From Streptomyces griseoruber (GTDB taxonomy: Bacteria; Actinomycetota; Actinomycetes; Streptomycetales; Streptomycetaceae): a stretch of DNA of 64,000 nt. The translations under genes were made by a program, and so were the position numbers. How positions within the stretch are numbered: the first letter of the stretch is position 1; each line of letters begins with the position of its first letter. The notes under the pieces were generated by a model. The model was not told where the DNA came from and did not search any database. It saw only the letters and a program-made list of their open reading frames with translations. This document shows, piece by piece, positions 36,102 through 44,177 of the stretch. Where the stretch lies: NCBI RefSeq assembly GCF_001514205.1, contig NZ_KQ948779.1:134955-198954 (forward strand), written 5' to 3'.

Positions 36102-36815
36102 TCACCCCCGTGGCGCGAACGCGTCCAGCACCCTCTCCACCGCGAACCCGAAGACCGCCTCGAGATCGATCGGCCCCGGATCCTCCGTGAACGCCGCGGC
36201 CATCCGCGGATACGCCCCACTCGCCACCTGACTCCCCAGGTAGCCGATCCGCACCGCGTTCTCCTGCTCCTCCGACCACGGCAACGACCGGGCCCGCTCG
36301 GCGGTGGCCAGCTCATTGACGACGTACATGGTCACAACGCCGTTGATCATGGCGACGAGCTGCATCTTCACGCCGTACGTCGTCTCCAGCGGATCCAGAC
36401 AGGCCAGGCAGTGCTCCAGATACCGCAGCGCGTGCGGGCTGAACCCGTACACGGGGGACATCAGCCTCGGCAGCCAGGGATGCCGGTGCATGAGCGCGCG
36501 CGTGTCGCGGGCGACCCTGCGCATGTCCGCCCGCCAGTCCCCGCTCGGCTCCCACTCCTCGTGCTCGCCGCTGACCGCGTCCACCATCAGCTCGTACAGG
36601 TCCTCCTTGCGGGGGACGTAGTTGTACAGCGACATGGTCCCGCAGCCCAGCGCGGCGGCGACGTGCCGCATGGAGACCGCGTCGAGCCCGCCCTCGTCGG
36701 CGATCCGCACCGCCGCCGCGGCGATGTCGGCACGGGTGTACGCGGGCCTCGGCCCCCGGCCCGTCCGCTCCGGACGGGCCCAGATCACTTCGGGTACGGC
36801 CGCTCGGCCCGCCAT
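36102..36815 (-). CDS. TetR family regulator of the adjacent ABC exporter
   Basis: A 237-residue TetR with a TetR_C_1-type C-terminal domain (residues about 85-225), the class that binds drugs such as tetracyclines and other polyketides. The HTH is AAAVRIADEGGLDAVSMRHV with LGCGTMSLYNYVPRKEDLYE. Divergent from an ABC exporter operon, with a 7-3-7 palindrome in the intergenic promoter and a related one just past the exporter's start. I infer it represses both directions and is released by an exported compound. Confidence 0.93.
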   Translation of the reverse strand: MAGRAAVPEVIWARPERTGRGPRPAYTRADIAAAAVRIADEGGLDAVSMRHVAAALGCGTMSLYNYVPRKEDLYELMVDAVSGEHEEWEPSGDWRADMRRVARDTRALMHRHPWLPRLMSPVYGFSPHALRYLEHCLACLDPLETTYGVKMQLVAMINGVVTMYVVNELATAERARSLPWSEEQENAVRIGYLGSQVASGAYPRMAAAFTEDPGPIDLEAVFGFAVERVLDAFAPRG

Positions 36816-36842
36816 CGGTCATCACCTCGCCCACCATCGTAG

Positions 36843-36872
36843 TTACGTACAGCGTACGTAGTGCGCTATGGT
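36843..36872 (+). promoter_or_regulatory. Candidate leaderless promoter of the ABC exporter
   Basis: TTACGT (36843) and TATGGT (36867) are spaced 18 bases apart and match the -35/-10 layout. The expected transcription start, six or seven bases after the -10, coincides with the ATG at 36879. No ribosome site precedes that ATG, consistent with a leaderless mRNA. Confidence 0.5.
36844..36860. promoter_or_regulatory. TetR operator O1 (7-3-7 palindrome)
   Basis: TACGTAC-AGC-GTACGTA, perfect arms. It overlaps the -35 box and spacer of the exporter promoter and lies 28 bases upstream of the TetR ATG. Confidence 0.75.
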
Positions 36873-36878
36873 CACCCC

Positions 36879-37895
36879 ATGACAACTACGTACGGTGTAC
36901 TTAGTGAAGGCCTGGAGAAGCGGTTCGGCGAGGTGCGGGCCCTGCGCGGCCTGGACCTGGCCGTACCGCAGGGCACGGTCTGCGGGATCCTCGGGCCGAA
37001 CGGGGCGGGCAAGACGACCGCGGTACGGCTGCTGACCACGCTGCTGCGCCCGGACGCGGGGTCGGCCAGGGTCGCCGGCCGCGACCTGGTCCGGGAGGCG
37101 GCGGCCGTGCGCCGGGCGATCGGCGTCACGGGTCAGTACGCGTCGGTGGACGGTGACCTCACCGGCCGCCAGAACCTCCGCCTCTTCGCCCGGCTGCACC
37201 GGGTGCGCGGCCCGGCCGGGCGCGCCGACGACCTCCTCGCCCGCTTCGGCCTCGCCGAGGCCGCCGACCGCGCCGCCTCGACCTACTCCGGCGGGATGCG
37301 CCGCCGGCTCGACCTCGCCGCGAGCCTGATCCGCCGTCCGGAGGTGCTGTTCCTGGACGAGCCGACCACGGGTCTCGACCCGGCCTCCCGCAACGACATC
37401 TGGGACGCCGTGCGCGAGCTGAAGCAGGACGGCACCACGGTCCTGCTGACCACCCAGTACCTGGAGGAGGCGGACCGGCTCGCCGACGACATCGCCCTGA
37501 TGGAGCGGGGCCGGGTGGCCGAGACCGGCTCCCCCGCCCATCTGAAGGCGCTCATCGGCTCCTACGCCGAGGTGGTCGTCGCCGACCGGGGTGCGCTGGC
37601 GCAGGCCGCCGCCGTGCTCGACCGGCTCACCGGCGCCGAACCGTCCTTCGACCACGACCGGGGCTCCGTCGGCGCGGTCACCCGCGACAGCACGCTCACC
37701 CTTCCCCGGCTGGTCCGCGAACTCGACACGGCGGGGGTGCCGTTGCTCGACGCGAGCCTGAAACCGCCCACCCTCGACGACGTGTTCCTGCGCCTGACCG
37801 GCGAGCGGCACGACAGCGACGACCACAACCGCCACGGCGACCACAACGGCCACGGCGACCCCGGCGACCGCGACGGCAAGGAGATGGCGGCATGA
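36879..37895 (+). CDS. ABC transporter ATP-binding protein (daunorubicin-resistance DrrA type)
   Basis: A 338-residue ATPase. Walker A is GPNGAGKTT (residues about 42-50), the signature YSGGMRRRLDLA, Walker B LFLDEPTTGLD and the switch His/Gln region TTQYLEEADRLADDIALMERG. A C-terminal extension characteristic of DrrA-like proteins follows, ending with a His/Asp-rich tail (HDSDDHNRHGDHNGHGD). The permease gene overlaps by four bases (ATGA). The pair exports hydrophobic drugs or lipids. The first codons contain the second TetR operator. Confidence 0.95.
   Translation: MTTTYGVLSEGLEKRFGEVRALRGLDLAVPQGTVCGILGPNGAGKTTAVRLLTTLLRPDAGSARVAGRDLVREAAAVRRAIGVTGQYASVDGDLTGRQNLRLFARLHRVRGPAGRADDLLARFGLAEAADRAASTYSGGMRRRLDLAASLIRRPEVLFLDEPTTGLDPASRNDIWDAVRELKQDGTTVLLTTQYLEEADRLADDIALMERGRVAETGSPAHLKALIGSYAEVVVADRGALAQAAAVLDRLTGAEPSFDHDRGSVGAVTRDSTLTLPRLVRELDTAGVPLLDASLKPPTLDDVFLRLTGERHDSDDHNRHGDHNGHGDPGDRDGKEMAA
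36885..36905. promoter_or_regulatory. TetR operator O2 inside the first codons of the exporter gene
   Basis: Arms ACTACGTAC and GTACTTAGT around GGT, with one mismatch. It shares GTAC-N3-GTAC with O1 and covers codons 3-9 of the ATPase gene, where a bound repressor would block elongation from a leaderless start. Confidence 0.6.
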
Positions 37896-38674
37896 GCGCA
37901 CTGGCGTACGACGGCACGGCCATGCTGGGCCGGCAGCTCCTGCGGGTGCGCAACAACCCGGCGCTCGTGATCCTGACCCAGACCATGCCGATCACGATGC
38001 TGCTGTTCTTCGGGTACGTCTTCGGCAGCGCGCTGGCGATGCCGGGCGCCGAGTACCGCTCCTTCCTGGTGCCGGGCCTGCTGGTGGCGATCGCCGCCAA
38101 CGGGATCATGACCGGGATGTTCCAGGCGGCGCAGGACGTCCACCGGGGTGTGACGGACCGGCTGCGCACCCTGCCGATCAGCCGGGCGGCGGTGCCATTG
38201 GGGCAGGCGGCGGCCGATGTGCTGGTCACGGCGGCGGGGACGGTGCCGTTCCTGCTGGTGGGGCTGGCCGTCGGCTGGCGCGTGGACGGGTCGGCGGCGG
38301 GGGCCGCCGGCGCGGTGGGCCTGCTGCTGCTGTTCCGGTTCGCGTGCACCTGGGCCGGGATCTTCCTCGGGCTTCTCTCGCGCAGCGAGGAGGCGGCCGG
38401 TCAGCTCGGCAGCGCCACGTTCATGCTGCCGCTGCTGTCCAACGCCTACATCCCCACGGACAACCTGCCGGGCTGGCTGCGCACCCTCGCCGAGTGGAAC
38501 CCGCTCAGCGCGGTGACCACGGCCCTGCGGGACCTGTTCGGCAACGCGCCCGTGCCCGAGGGCGCCGCCTGGCCGGTGGCGCATCCGGTCGCCGGTTCGC
38601 TGGCCTGGTGCGCGGTGCTGATCGCGGTGTTCGCGCCGCTCGCCGTACGGCGCCACGGCCATCCCGGCGCATGA
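37892..38674 (+). CDS. ABC-2 type permease (DrrB type)
   Basis: A 260-residue membrane protein with six predicted helices (MPITMLLFFGYVFGSAL, FLVPGLLVAIAANGIMTGMF, ADVLVTAAGTVPFLLVGLAV, AAGAVGLLLLFRFACTWAGI, QLGSATFMLPLLSNAYIP, WCAVLIAVFAPLAV). LPISRAAVPLGQ and LRDLFGNAP are typical of the daunorubicin-resistance permease family. It overlaps the ATPase gene by ATGA and completes a two-gene exporter under the divergent TetR. Confidence 0.94.
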   Translation: MSALAYDGTAMLGRQLLRVRNNPALVILTQTMPITMLLFFGYVFGSALAMPGAEYRSFLVPGLLVAIAANGIMTGMFQAAQDVHRGVTDRLRTLPISRAAVPLGQAAADVLVTAAGTVPFLLVGLAVGWRVDGSAAGAAGAVGLLLLFRFACTWAGIFLGLLSRSEEAAGQLGSATFMLPLLSNAYIPTDNLPGWLRTLAEWNPLSAVTTALRDLFGNAPVPEGAAWPVAHPVAGSLAWCAVLIAVFAPLAVRRHGHPGA

Positions 38675-38739
38675 CAGGCCCGTGAACCGGGAGCGCGGCC
38701 GCCGCGGCCGACGGCGCGCAGCGGTGACGGGAAGTGGGT

Positions 38740-38913
38740 TCGCCGGTGGGGCCGTCGCGGGTGGTGCCGCCTCCGATCACACTGCCGGGCGGGTCGGAGG
38801 CGGGGATGGGGGACGTGCCCGCGCTCGGGGAACACACCGAAACGCTGCTGCGTGCCGCGGGGATGACGGACGAGGAGATCGCAGCGCTGCGCCGGGACGG
38901 TGTGGCCCGCTGA
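38740..38913 (+). pseudogene. C-terminal remnant of a CaiB/BaiF (family III) CoA-transferase
   Basis: One frame reads PSRVVPPPITLPGRSEAGMG then DVPALGEHTETLLRAAGMTD and EEIAALRRDGVAR before TGA 38911. ALGEHT-x5-LLR-x-AG-x4-EI is the usual last helix of family III CoA-transferases. Nothing upstream matches the rest of that about 400-residue enzyme, and the permease ends at 38674. It looks like the surviving tail of a deleted gene; a genuine short gene starting at GTG 38761 is less likely. Confidence 0.55.
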
Positions 38914-38922
38914 GCGCGGGGC

Positions 38923-39186
38923 TCAGTGCTTGTGTCCGCCGAACAGGGAGCGGCGCAGCCGTCGCAGGGGCGCGAACAGCGAGACGCGGGCCGTCCTGTT
39001 GCGTGCGTGAGCGGGTTCGCGTGCGGTCAGTTCGAGCATGAGCGAGGTCGCCTCGACCGTCTCCCGTTGCGGTATGGCGGGACCCGCCAGCACCGCGAGA
39101 TGGCGGTCGAGCCGCGCCTTGGTCGCGCTGCTCCCGCAGGTGATCGCAGGGACCCTCGCCCTGCTGCGCATCGTTATCTGTTCCAT
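38923..39186 (-). CDS. Small conserved hypothetical protein
   Basis: An 87-residue basic protein, MEQITMRSRARVPAITCGSS..., with a predicted helical middle (TKARLDRHLAVLAGPAIPQR, VEATSLMLELTAREP) and a basic C-terminus SLFAPLRRLRRSLFGGHKH. A GGGGAG ribosome site lies five bases before the ATG at 39186, which favours this start over one 66 bases upstream. No membrane segment. Function unknown; it stands alone between the exporter and the anti-sigma gene. Confidence 0.75.
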   Translation of the reverse strand: MEQITMRSRARVPAITCGSSATKARLDRHLAVLAGPAIPQRETVEATSLMLELTAREPAHARNRTARVSLFAPLRRLRRSLFGGHKH

Positions 39187-39312
39187 GTCACTCCCCACCC
39201 GTACGAGTCCACCCGGCCCGGGCAGGGTAACCCTATCGCCCCGTCCGGGCACGCGTGTAAAGAGCTCACAGGAATCACCTTCCCCGTAAGGGGGTTGACG
39301 ACTCCTGTCCGA

Positions 39313-40134
39313 TCACTCTCCGAATCCAACCGATTTCAGGGTGAGTTGGACAATCGGCTGACTGGTGGGCTGAGCTGAGCCCCCGTCGGGCTCCACGGTC
39401 ACAGCGAGTGATGTCGAGGTCTTGTCGAGACCGGTCGCCACCAAGGGCGTGTCGCCGTCGAAGAGCCCCAGGGAGCGCGGTTGCACGTCGGGGCGCATGA
39501 GCCAGAGCTGATGCACCCGCCCGCCGGCCGGCTCCCCGTATCCGCTCAAGGTGATGATCGCCTCACCCTCGGATGCGGAAGCGATTACTCCGATACTGCG
39601 GCCCTTGGCGTCCGTACCCGTGTTCGCCCTGGCGTCCGGAGCTGCGAGAACGTGGGCGATCTCACGCGCCTGGGCGCGCTCCGCGTTCAGCTGGTCCTGG
39701 GTGCGGTTCGCCTGGACGCCGAAGAGCGAGGCGACGACGAGCGCCGCGGCGGCGGTGGCCGTGGCGAACGGCACGAACACCGGTCGGCGCGCGCGGGGCG
39801 CACGGGAGCGTCCCGGCGCCGGCCGCGTACCCCAGACGTGTGGGGGCAGTTGGGGCTCGTACGCCCGCACCGGCGTACGCCCCGGCTCCTGCGGGGTGGC
39901 GCGTACGGCGGCCAGCACCCGGTCGCGCATCGCGGCCGGCGGCGGCGCCGACTGGGACCAGGCGAGCCGGACGGCGTCCTCGGCCAGCGCCCGCACCTCG
40001 GCGGCGCAGCGGTCGCACGTGTCGAGATGCTTCTCGAAACGGCGGCGCTCGTCCGGCTCCAGGGCGTCCAGGGCGTAGGGCGCGGCCAGCGAGTGCAGGT
40101 CACCCCGGCCGAACAGTTTTCCGAACACACTCAC
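39313..40134 (-). CDS. Anti-sigma factor, RskA type with zinc-binding ASD
   Basis: A 273-residue membrane anti-sigma factor. The cytoplasmic domain has the zinc-binding anti-sigma motif KHLDTCDRCAAEV (His-x3-Cys-x2-Cys, residues about 35-45). One membrane helix (VFVPFATATAAAALVVASLF, residues about 115-135) leads to an external RskA domain ending QLTLKSVGFGE. It begins with GTG overlapping the sigma factor stop (GTGA), so the two are made in fixed ratio. Release of the sigma factor would need regulated proteolysis or a redox signal. Confidence 0.94.
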   Translation of the reverse strand: MSVFGKLFGRGDLHSLAAPYALDALEPDERRRFEKHLDTCDRCAAEVRALAEDAVRLAWSQSAPPPAAMRDRVLAAVRATPQEPGRTPVRAYEPQLPPHVWGTRPAPGRSRAPRARRPVFVPFATATAAAALVVASLFGVQANRTQDQLNAERAQAREIAHVLAAPDARANTGTDAKGRSIGVIASASEGEAIITLSGYGEPAGGRVHQLWLMRPDVQPRSLGLFDGDTPLVATGLDKTSTSLAVTVEPDGGSAQPTSQPIVQLTLKSVGFGE

Positions 40135-40673
40135 GCGGCGCCTCCCAGACAGTCCCTCAGCCGCGTGAGTCCGTCGCGCATCCGGGTCTTCACGGTGCCC
40201 AGCGGCAGCTTCAGCCGCTCGGCGACCTCACGGTACGTATAGCCGTCGTAGTAGGCGAGGGTGACGGACTGCCGCTGGAGATTGGTCAGCCGGTCCAGGC
40301 AGCGGCGCACCAACTGGCGCTCCAGGCCCGCCTCGACCTCCTCCGCCACCTGGTCGAAGGCCGGGTCGTGGTAGCGCCGGCCCTCGCGCTGCTCGCGGTC
40401 GGAGGCGGCGCGGGCGCTGCGCACCCGGTCGACGGCGCGCCGGTGGGCGAGCGTGAGGATCCAGGACAGGGCGCTGCCCCGGCCGGGGTCGTAGCGGGCG
40501 GCGGAGCGCCAGGCCTCCAGGAGCACCTCCTGGGCGACCTCCTCGGACTGGGCGGGGTCGCGCACGACCCGGCGCACGAGTCCGAACACCGGCCCGGACA
40601 CCAGTCCGTACAACTGCTCGAATGCCCGGTGGTCCCCGCCAGCGACGAGCACCAGCAGCTCGTCCGCCTCCAT
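40131..40673 (-). CDS. ECF RNA polymerase sigma factor (SigK/ECF19-like)
   Basis: A 180-residue ECF sigma factor beginning MEADELLVLVAGGDHRAFEQ. Region 2 includes AQSEEVAQEVLLEAWRSAAR and the -10 helix SALSWILTLAHRRAVDRVRS. Region 4 has LTNLQRQSVTLAYYDGYTYR and the -35 helix REVAERLKLPLGTVKTRMRD. The ATG at 40673 with GGAGAGGGGG upstream is preferred; a longer frame to 40841 would include the AT-rich promoter. Coupled to RskA and divergent from the DUF4331 cluster, which is its probable target. Confidence 0.95.
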   Translation of the reverse strand: MEADELLVLVAGGDHRAFEQLYGLVSGPVFGLVRRVVRDPAQSEEVAQEVLLEAWRSAARYDPGRGSALSWILTLAHRRAVDRVRSARAASDREQREGRRYHDPAFDQVAEEVEAGLERQLVRRCLDRLTNLQRQSVTLAYYDGYTYREVAERLKLPLGTVKTRMRDGLTRLRDCLGGAA

Positions 40674-40786
40674 CCGGTCCCCCTCTCCGCGGCCGCACCC
40701 GGGCCGTCCCGTCACACCAGGCATTCGCAACGGACACACCTCCGTATGGGGTACGGATCCGAGCCGCCGAAACGCGGGTCGAGCAA

Positions 40787-40809
40787 CGAAAAAAAGTTTT
40801 TTGTTTTCG
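40787..40809. promoter_or_regulatory. A/T tract with imperfect dyad in the ECF/DUF4331 divergent promoter
   Basis: CGAAAA...TTTTCG ends flank a run of A then T, the most AT-rich stretch in the whole window. The 212-base interval 40674-40885 must contain both divergent promoters. The tract may act as an UP-like or bent element; I could not identify a convincing ECF -35/-10 pair by eye. Confidence 0.5.
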
Positions 40810-40885
40810 ACCAATCCGATCGGCCGTCCGGTCCGTATCACTGTCCGTCAGGCAAGTTGGCACAGAGGACGGACGGCAGGACGGC

Positions 40886-42409
40886 ATGACTGCAGCTATC
40901 TCCAACAGCGGCTCGGGGCGCAAGGGCGTCGCGACTCTCATTTGTGGGGCGCTCGCCGCCGGGGGGCTCACCGCCGCCGGCGTCGCCGTTCTGGCCCCCG
41001 GAACGGCGAACGCCTCCAGCCACCGTGAGGCTCCCCTCATCTCGGGGACCCCTCAGTACGACAACACCGACTTCTACGCGTTCGTCAGCCCGGACCACCC
41101 CGACACGACGACGATCATCGCGAACGTGATCCCGTTCGAGGAGCCCGGTGGCGGCCCGAACTTCTACCAGTTCGCCGAGGACGCGCAGTACGACATCCGC
41201 ATCGACAGCAACGGCGACGCGAAGGAGGACCTGGTCTTCCGCTACACGTTCAAGACGAACGTGAAGAACCGGAAGTCCTTCCTCTACAACACCGGTGTGG
41301 TCGACAGCCTGTACGACCCCGACCTGAACGTCACCCAGACCTACGACCTGACCCTGATCAAGGAGAAGGACGGCAGGGTCGAGCACGAGACCAAGCTCGC
41401 GGACGATGTGCCGGTGGCGCCGTCCAACGTGGGCAAGGCCTCGATGCCGAAGTACTCCAAGCTGCGCGACCAGGCGATCTACAAGCTGTCCAACGGCGCC
41501 AAGACGTTCGCCGGCCAGGCCGACGACCCGTTCTTCGCCGACCTGCGCGTGTTCGACCTGCTGTACGGCGGTGACCTCTCCGAGGTCGGCCGGGACACCC
41601 TCAAGGGCTACAACGTCAACACCATCGCCCTCCAGGTGCCGAACGACCTGATCACCGAGTCGAAGAACCAGCCGATCGTCGGCATGTGGTCGACGATCCA
41701 GCGCGAGAACGCGCAGGGCTACTACGAGCAGGTCTCGCGCCTCGGCAGCCCGCTGGTCAACGAGGTCGTCAACCCGATCAAGGACAAGGACAAGTTCAAC
41801 GCGTCCAAGCCCAAGGACGACGGCCAGTTCCTGAAGAACGTCACCAACCCCGAGCTGCCGAAGCTCATCGAGGCGATCTTCAAGATCAAGGCGCCGGCCG
41901 AGCCGCGCAACGACCTGGTCGACGTGTTCCTCAAGGGCGTCAAGGGGCTCAACCAGCCGCCGTACGTGACGCCGTCCGAGGAACTGCGCCTCAACACCTC
42001 CATCAAGCCGGCGAAGAGCCCCAAGCGGCTCGGCGTGCTCGACGGCGACAACGCGGGCTTCCCGAACGGACGCCGCCTCACCGACGACGTGATCGACGCC
42101 TCGCTCCAGGTCGTCGAGGGTGAGCTGGTCGGTTCCAAGAACGACCTCGGTGACGCGGTCGACAAGAACGACAAGAAGTTCGAGAACTACTTCCCGTACA
42201 TCGCCCTGCCGACCGCCGGTTCGCGCGGCAAGACCGCGAAGAGCGCCGCCGACACCAAGAGCGCCCTCGGCGACGGCCTCACCACCACCTCGGAGAACAC
42301 CCCGCTGATCGCCGCGTCCGCGGGCGCCGGCGCCGCGGGCATCCTCCTCATCGGCGGTGCCCTGATGTGGTGGCGCCGGATGCAGCGTCCGTCGTACCGC
42401 CGCCACTGA
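40886..42409 (+). CDS. Secreted/membrane-anchored DUF4331 protein
   Basis: A 507-residue protein. A signal peptide (residues 1 to about 43, ending GTANA) is followed by the conserved SSHREAPLISGTPQYDNTDF and YAFVSPD start of DUF4331 domains, which extend to about residue 440. A linker then leads to a C-terminal membrane helix PLIAASAGAGAAGILLIGGAL and the basic tail WWRRMQRPSYRRH. So it is displayed outside the cell. DUF4331 has no assigned biochemistry that I know. It heads the cluster opposite the ECF sigma factor, ahead of the TPR and NicO genes; two strong hairpins separate it from TPR. Confidence 0.93.
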   Translation: MTAAISNSGSGRKGVATLICGALAAGGLTAAGVAVLAPGTANASSHREAPLISGTPQYDNTDFYAFVSPDHPDTTTIIANVIPFEEPGGGPNFYQFAEDAQYDIRIDSNGDAKEDLVFRYTFKTNVKNRKSFLYNTGVVDSLYDPDLNVTQTYDLTLIKEKDGRVEHETKLADDVPVAPSNVGKASMPKYSKLRDQAIYKLSNGAKTFAGQADDPFFADLRVFDLLYGGDLSEVGRDTLKGYNVNTIALQVPNDLITESKNQPIVGMWSTIQRENAQGYYEQVSRLGSPLVNEVVNPIKDKDKFNASKPKDDGQFLKNVTNPELPKLIEAIFKIKAPAEPRNDLVDVFLKGVKGLNQPPYVTPSEELRLNTSIKPAKSPKRLGVLDGDNAGFPNGRRLTDDVIDASLQVVEGELVGSKNDLGDAVDKNDKKFENYFPYIALPTAGSRGKTAKSAADTKSALGDGLTTTSENTPLIAASAGAGAAGILLIGGALMWWRRMQRPSYRRH

Positions 42410-42435
42410 GGCACCGGCCGGACCCATCACCCGGT

Positions 42436-42466
42436 GGGCCGGGGAGAATCCTGCGCTCCCCGGCCC
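42436..42466 (+). terminator. Strong hairpin after DUF4331 gene
   Basis: An 11-bp perfect stem (GGGCCGGGGAG) with a nine-base loop, 26 bases beyond the stop. It may attenuate transcription into the TPR gene. Confidence 0.7.
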
Positions 42467-42487
42467 GCCTCACTCCCCCCACGAACT

Positions 42488-42529
42488 GGCGCGGCCCGCG
42501 TACTCATCCCCCACGGCGCGGGCCGCGCC
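42488..42529 (+). terminator. Second strong hairpin before TPR gene
   Basis: A 13-bp perfect stem (GGCGCGGCCCGCG) with a 16-base loop, followed by C-rich DNA and the GGAGAGG ribosome site of the TPR gene. Two tandem terminator-like hairpins in 95 bases are unusual within an apparent operon. Confidence 0.65.
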
Positions 42530-42590
42530 ACCCCACCCCCACCTCCCCCACACCGCAGGCCGATCCACCCCAGGCGACCTAGGAGAGGGC

Positions 42591-44177
42591 ATGTCCCCGC
42601 GTACGAACGACGGCGAACCGGAGCACGAGCGGCCGGAATCCGGACCCATGTCCGAGGACGCCGCCGTGGCGGACCCGGACCTGCGGGAGAACGGGGCGGA
42701 CGGGGCCGACACCGCCACCGAGGTCATCTCCGACAGCGGCGACACCGCCGCCGAGGTCACCTCCGACCGAGGCGCCGGCTCCGGCTCCGGTGCCGACGTG
42801 GTCGACGAGCGGGTGGCCGCCGTACGACGGGTCGGCGACGCCGGTCGTCGCTGGCGGCGGGTCCAGCTCGGCGCCTGTGCGGCCATGATGGCGGTGGGAC
42901 TGACGGCGGGGGCGATCGCGATCGGCGCCGTGCGGGACGGCCGGGCGCCCCACGTGGCCACCGCCGCCGCCGTGTCCCCCGGTCTCCTCGCGAGCGGCGA
43001 CCTGGACACCGCCATCGCCGCGCTCCAGACCCATCTGCGCGCCCAGCCCAAGGACTTCGGCAGCTGGGCCACCCTCGGACTCGCCTACGTCGAACAGGCG
43101 CGCACCAAGGGCGACCCCTCCCGCTACCCCCAGGCCGAACAGGCCCTGAAGCGCTCGCTGTCCCTGAAGAAGGACAACGACGCGGCGCTGGCCGGCCGGG
43201 CCGCGCTGGCCGCCGCCCGCCATGACTTCGCGGGCGCGCTGAAGTACGCGGACAAGGCACTGAAGCAGAACCCCTACAGCGAACGCGCCCTGTGCTCCCG
43301 TATCGACGCCCTCGTGGAACTCGGCCGCTACGACGACGCCGAGCGGGCGGCGAACCTCGCGGACCAACGGCGGCCCGGCGTGCCGGTGTTCACCCGCTAC
43401 GCGTACGTCCACGAGCTGCGCGGCGACGTCACCACCGCCCGCCGCGTCCTGGACCGGGCGCTCTCCGCGTCCACCACCCCCGGCGACATCTCCTACGTGG
43501 CCGCCCAGCTCGGCCAGCTCGCCTGGAACCAGGGCCGTTACGAGGAGGCCCTCACCTACTACGCCCGCGCCCTCGCCGCCGACGACACCTACCTCCCGGC
43601 GCTGGAGGGCAGGGCCCGTGCCCAGGCCGCGACCGGACAGCGGGCCGAGGCGATCAAGGGGCTGGAGACCGTCGTCGCCCGTTACCCGCTGCCCGGCCCG
43701 CTCGTCGCCCTCGGCGAGCTGTACGAGGCCCGGGGCGCGCGGGGGGACGAGGAGAAGGCGCAGAACCAGTACGCCCTCGTCGACGCCTGGACGGCGATCG
43801 CCCGCGCCAACGGCGTCAACGTCGACCTCGACACCGCGCTCGCCGCCGCCGACCACGGGGACCGGGCGACCGCCCTGCGCGCGGCCCGCGACGACTGGTC
43901 CCGTCGGCACACCGTGCACACGGCGGACGCCCTCGCCTGGGCCCTGCACGTCAACGGCAAGGACGCCGAGGCCCTCACCTACGCCCGGCAGGCCACGGCC
44001 ACCGGCTACCGCAACGCGAGCTTCCTCTACCACCGCGGGGTGATCGAGAAGGCCACCGGTCACCCCGACGACGCCCGTACCCACCTCGCCGCCGCGCTGA
44101 AGCTGAACCCCGGCTTCTCCCCGCTGGGCGCCCGTGAGGCCCGTACGGCGCTCAAGACGCTGGAGGCGGACAAGTGA
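42591..44177 (+). CDS. Membrane-anchored TPR-repeat protein
   Basis: A 528-residue protein. An acidic N-terminal cytoplasmic region (residues 1-80) precedes one membrane helix (GACAAMMAVGLTAGAIAIGA, about 93-112), then tetratricopeptide repeats fill the rest (SGDLDTAIAALQTHLRAQPK, ALAGRAALAAARHDFAGALK, NQGRYEEALTYYARALAADD, HPDDARTHLAAALKLNPGF). The TPR superhelix would lie outside the membrane and probably scaffolds the DUF4331 and NicO proteins. Its stop overlaps the NicO GTG (GTGA), so the two are translationally coupled. Confidence 0.92.
   Translation: MSPRTNDGEPEHERPESGPMSEDAAVADPDLRENGADGADTATEVISDSGDTAAEVTSDRGAGSGSGADVVDERVAAVRRVGDAGRRWRRVQLGACAAMMAVGLTAGAIAIGAVRDGRAPHVATAAAVSPGLLASGDLDTAIAALQTHLRAQPKDFGSWATLGLAYVEQARTKGDPSRYPQAEQALKRSLSLKKDNDAALAGRAALAAARHDFAGALKYADKALKQNPYSERALCSRIDALVELGRYDDAERAANLADQRRPGVPVFTRYAYVHELRGDVTTARRVLDRALSASTTPGDISYVAAQLGQLAWNQGRYEEALTYYARALAADDTYLPALEGRARAQAATGQRAEAIKGLETVVARYPLPGPLVALGELYEARGARGDEEKAQNQYALVDAWTAIARANGVNVDLDTALAAADHGDRATALRAARDDWSRRHTVHTADALAWALHVNGKDAEALTYARQATATGYRNASFLYHRGVIEKATGHPDDARTHLAAALKLNPGFSPLGAREARTALKTLEADK

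Noticed and set aside
40674..40885. A specific ECF -35/-10 promoter
   Set aside because: CCAATCC and CCGTAT-type words occur near 40811-40840, but none has a convincing spacing or a twin at another ECF-linked gene here.
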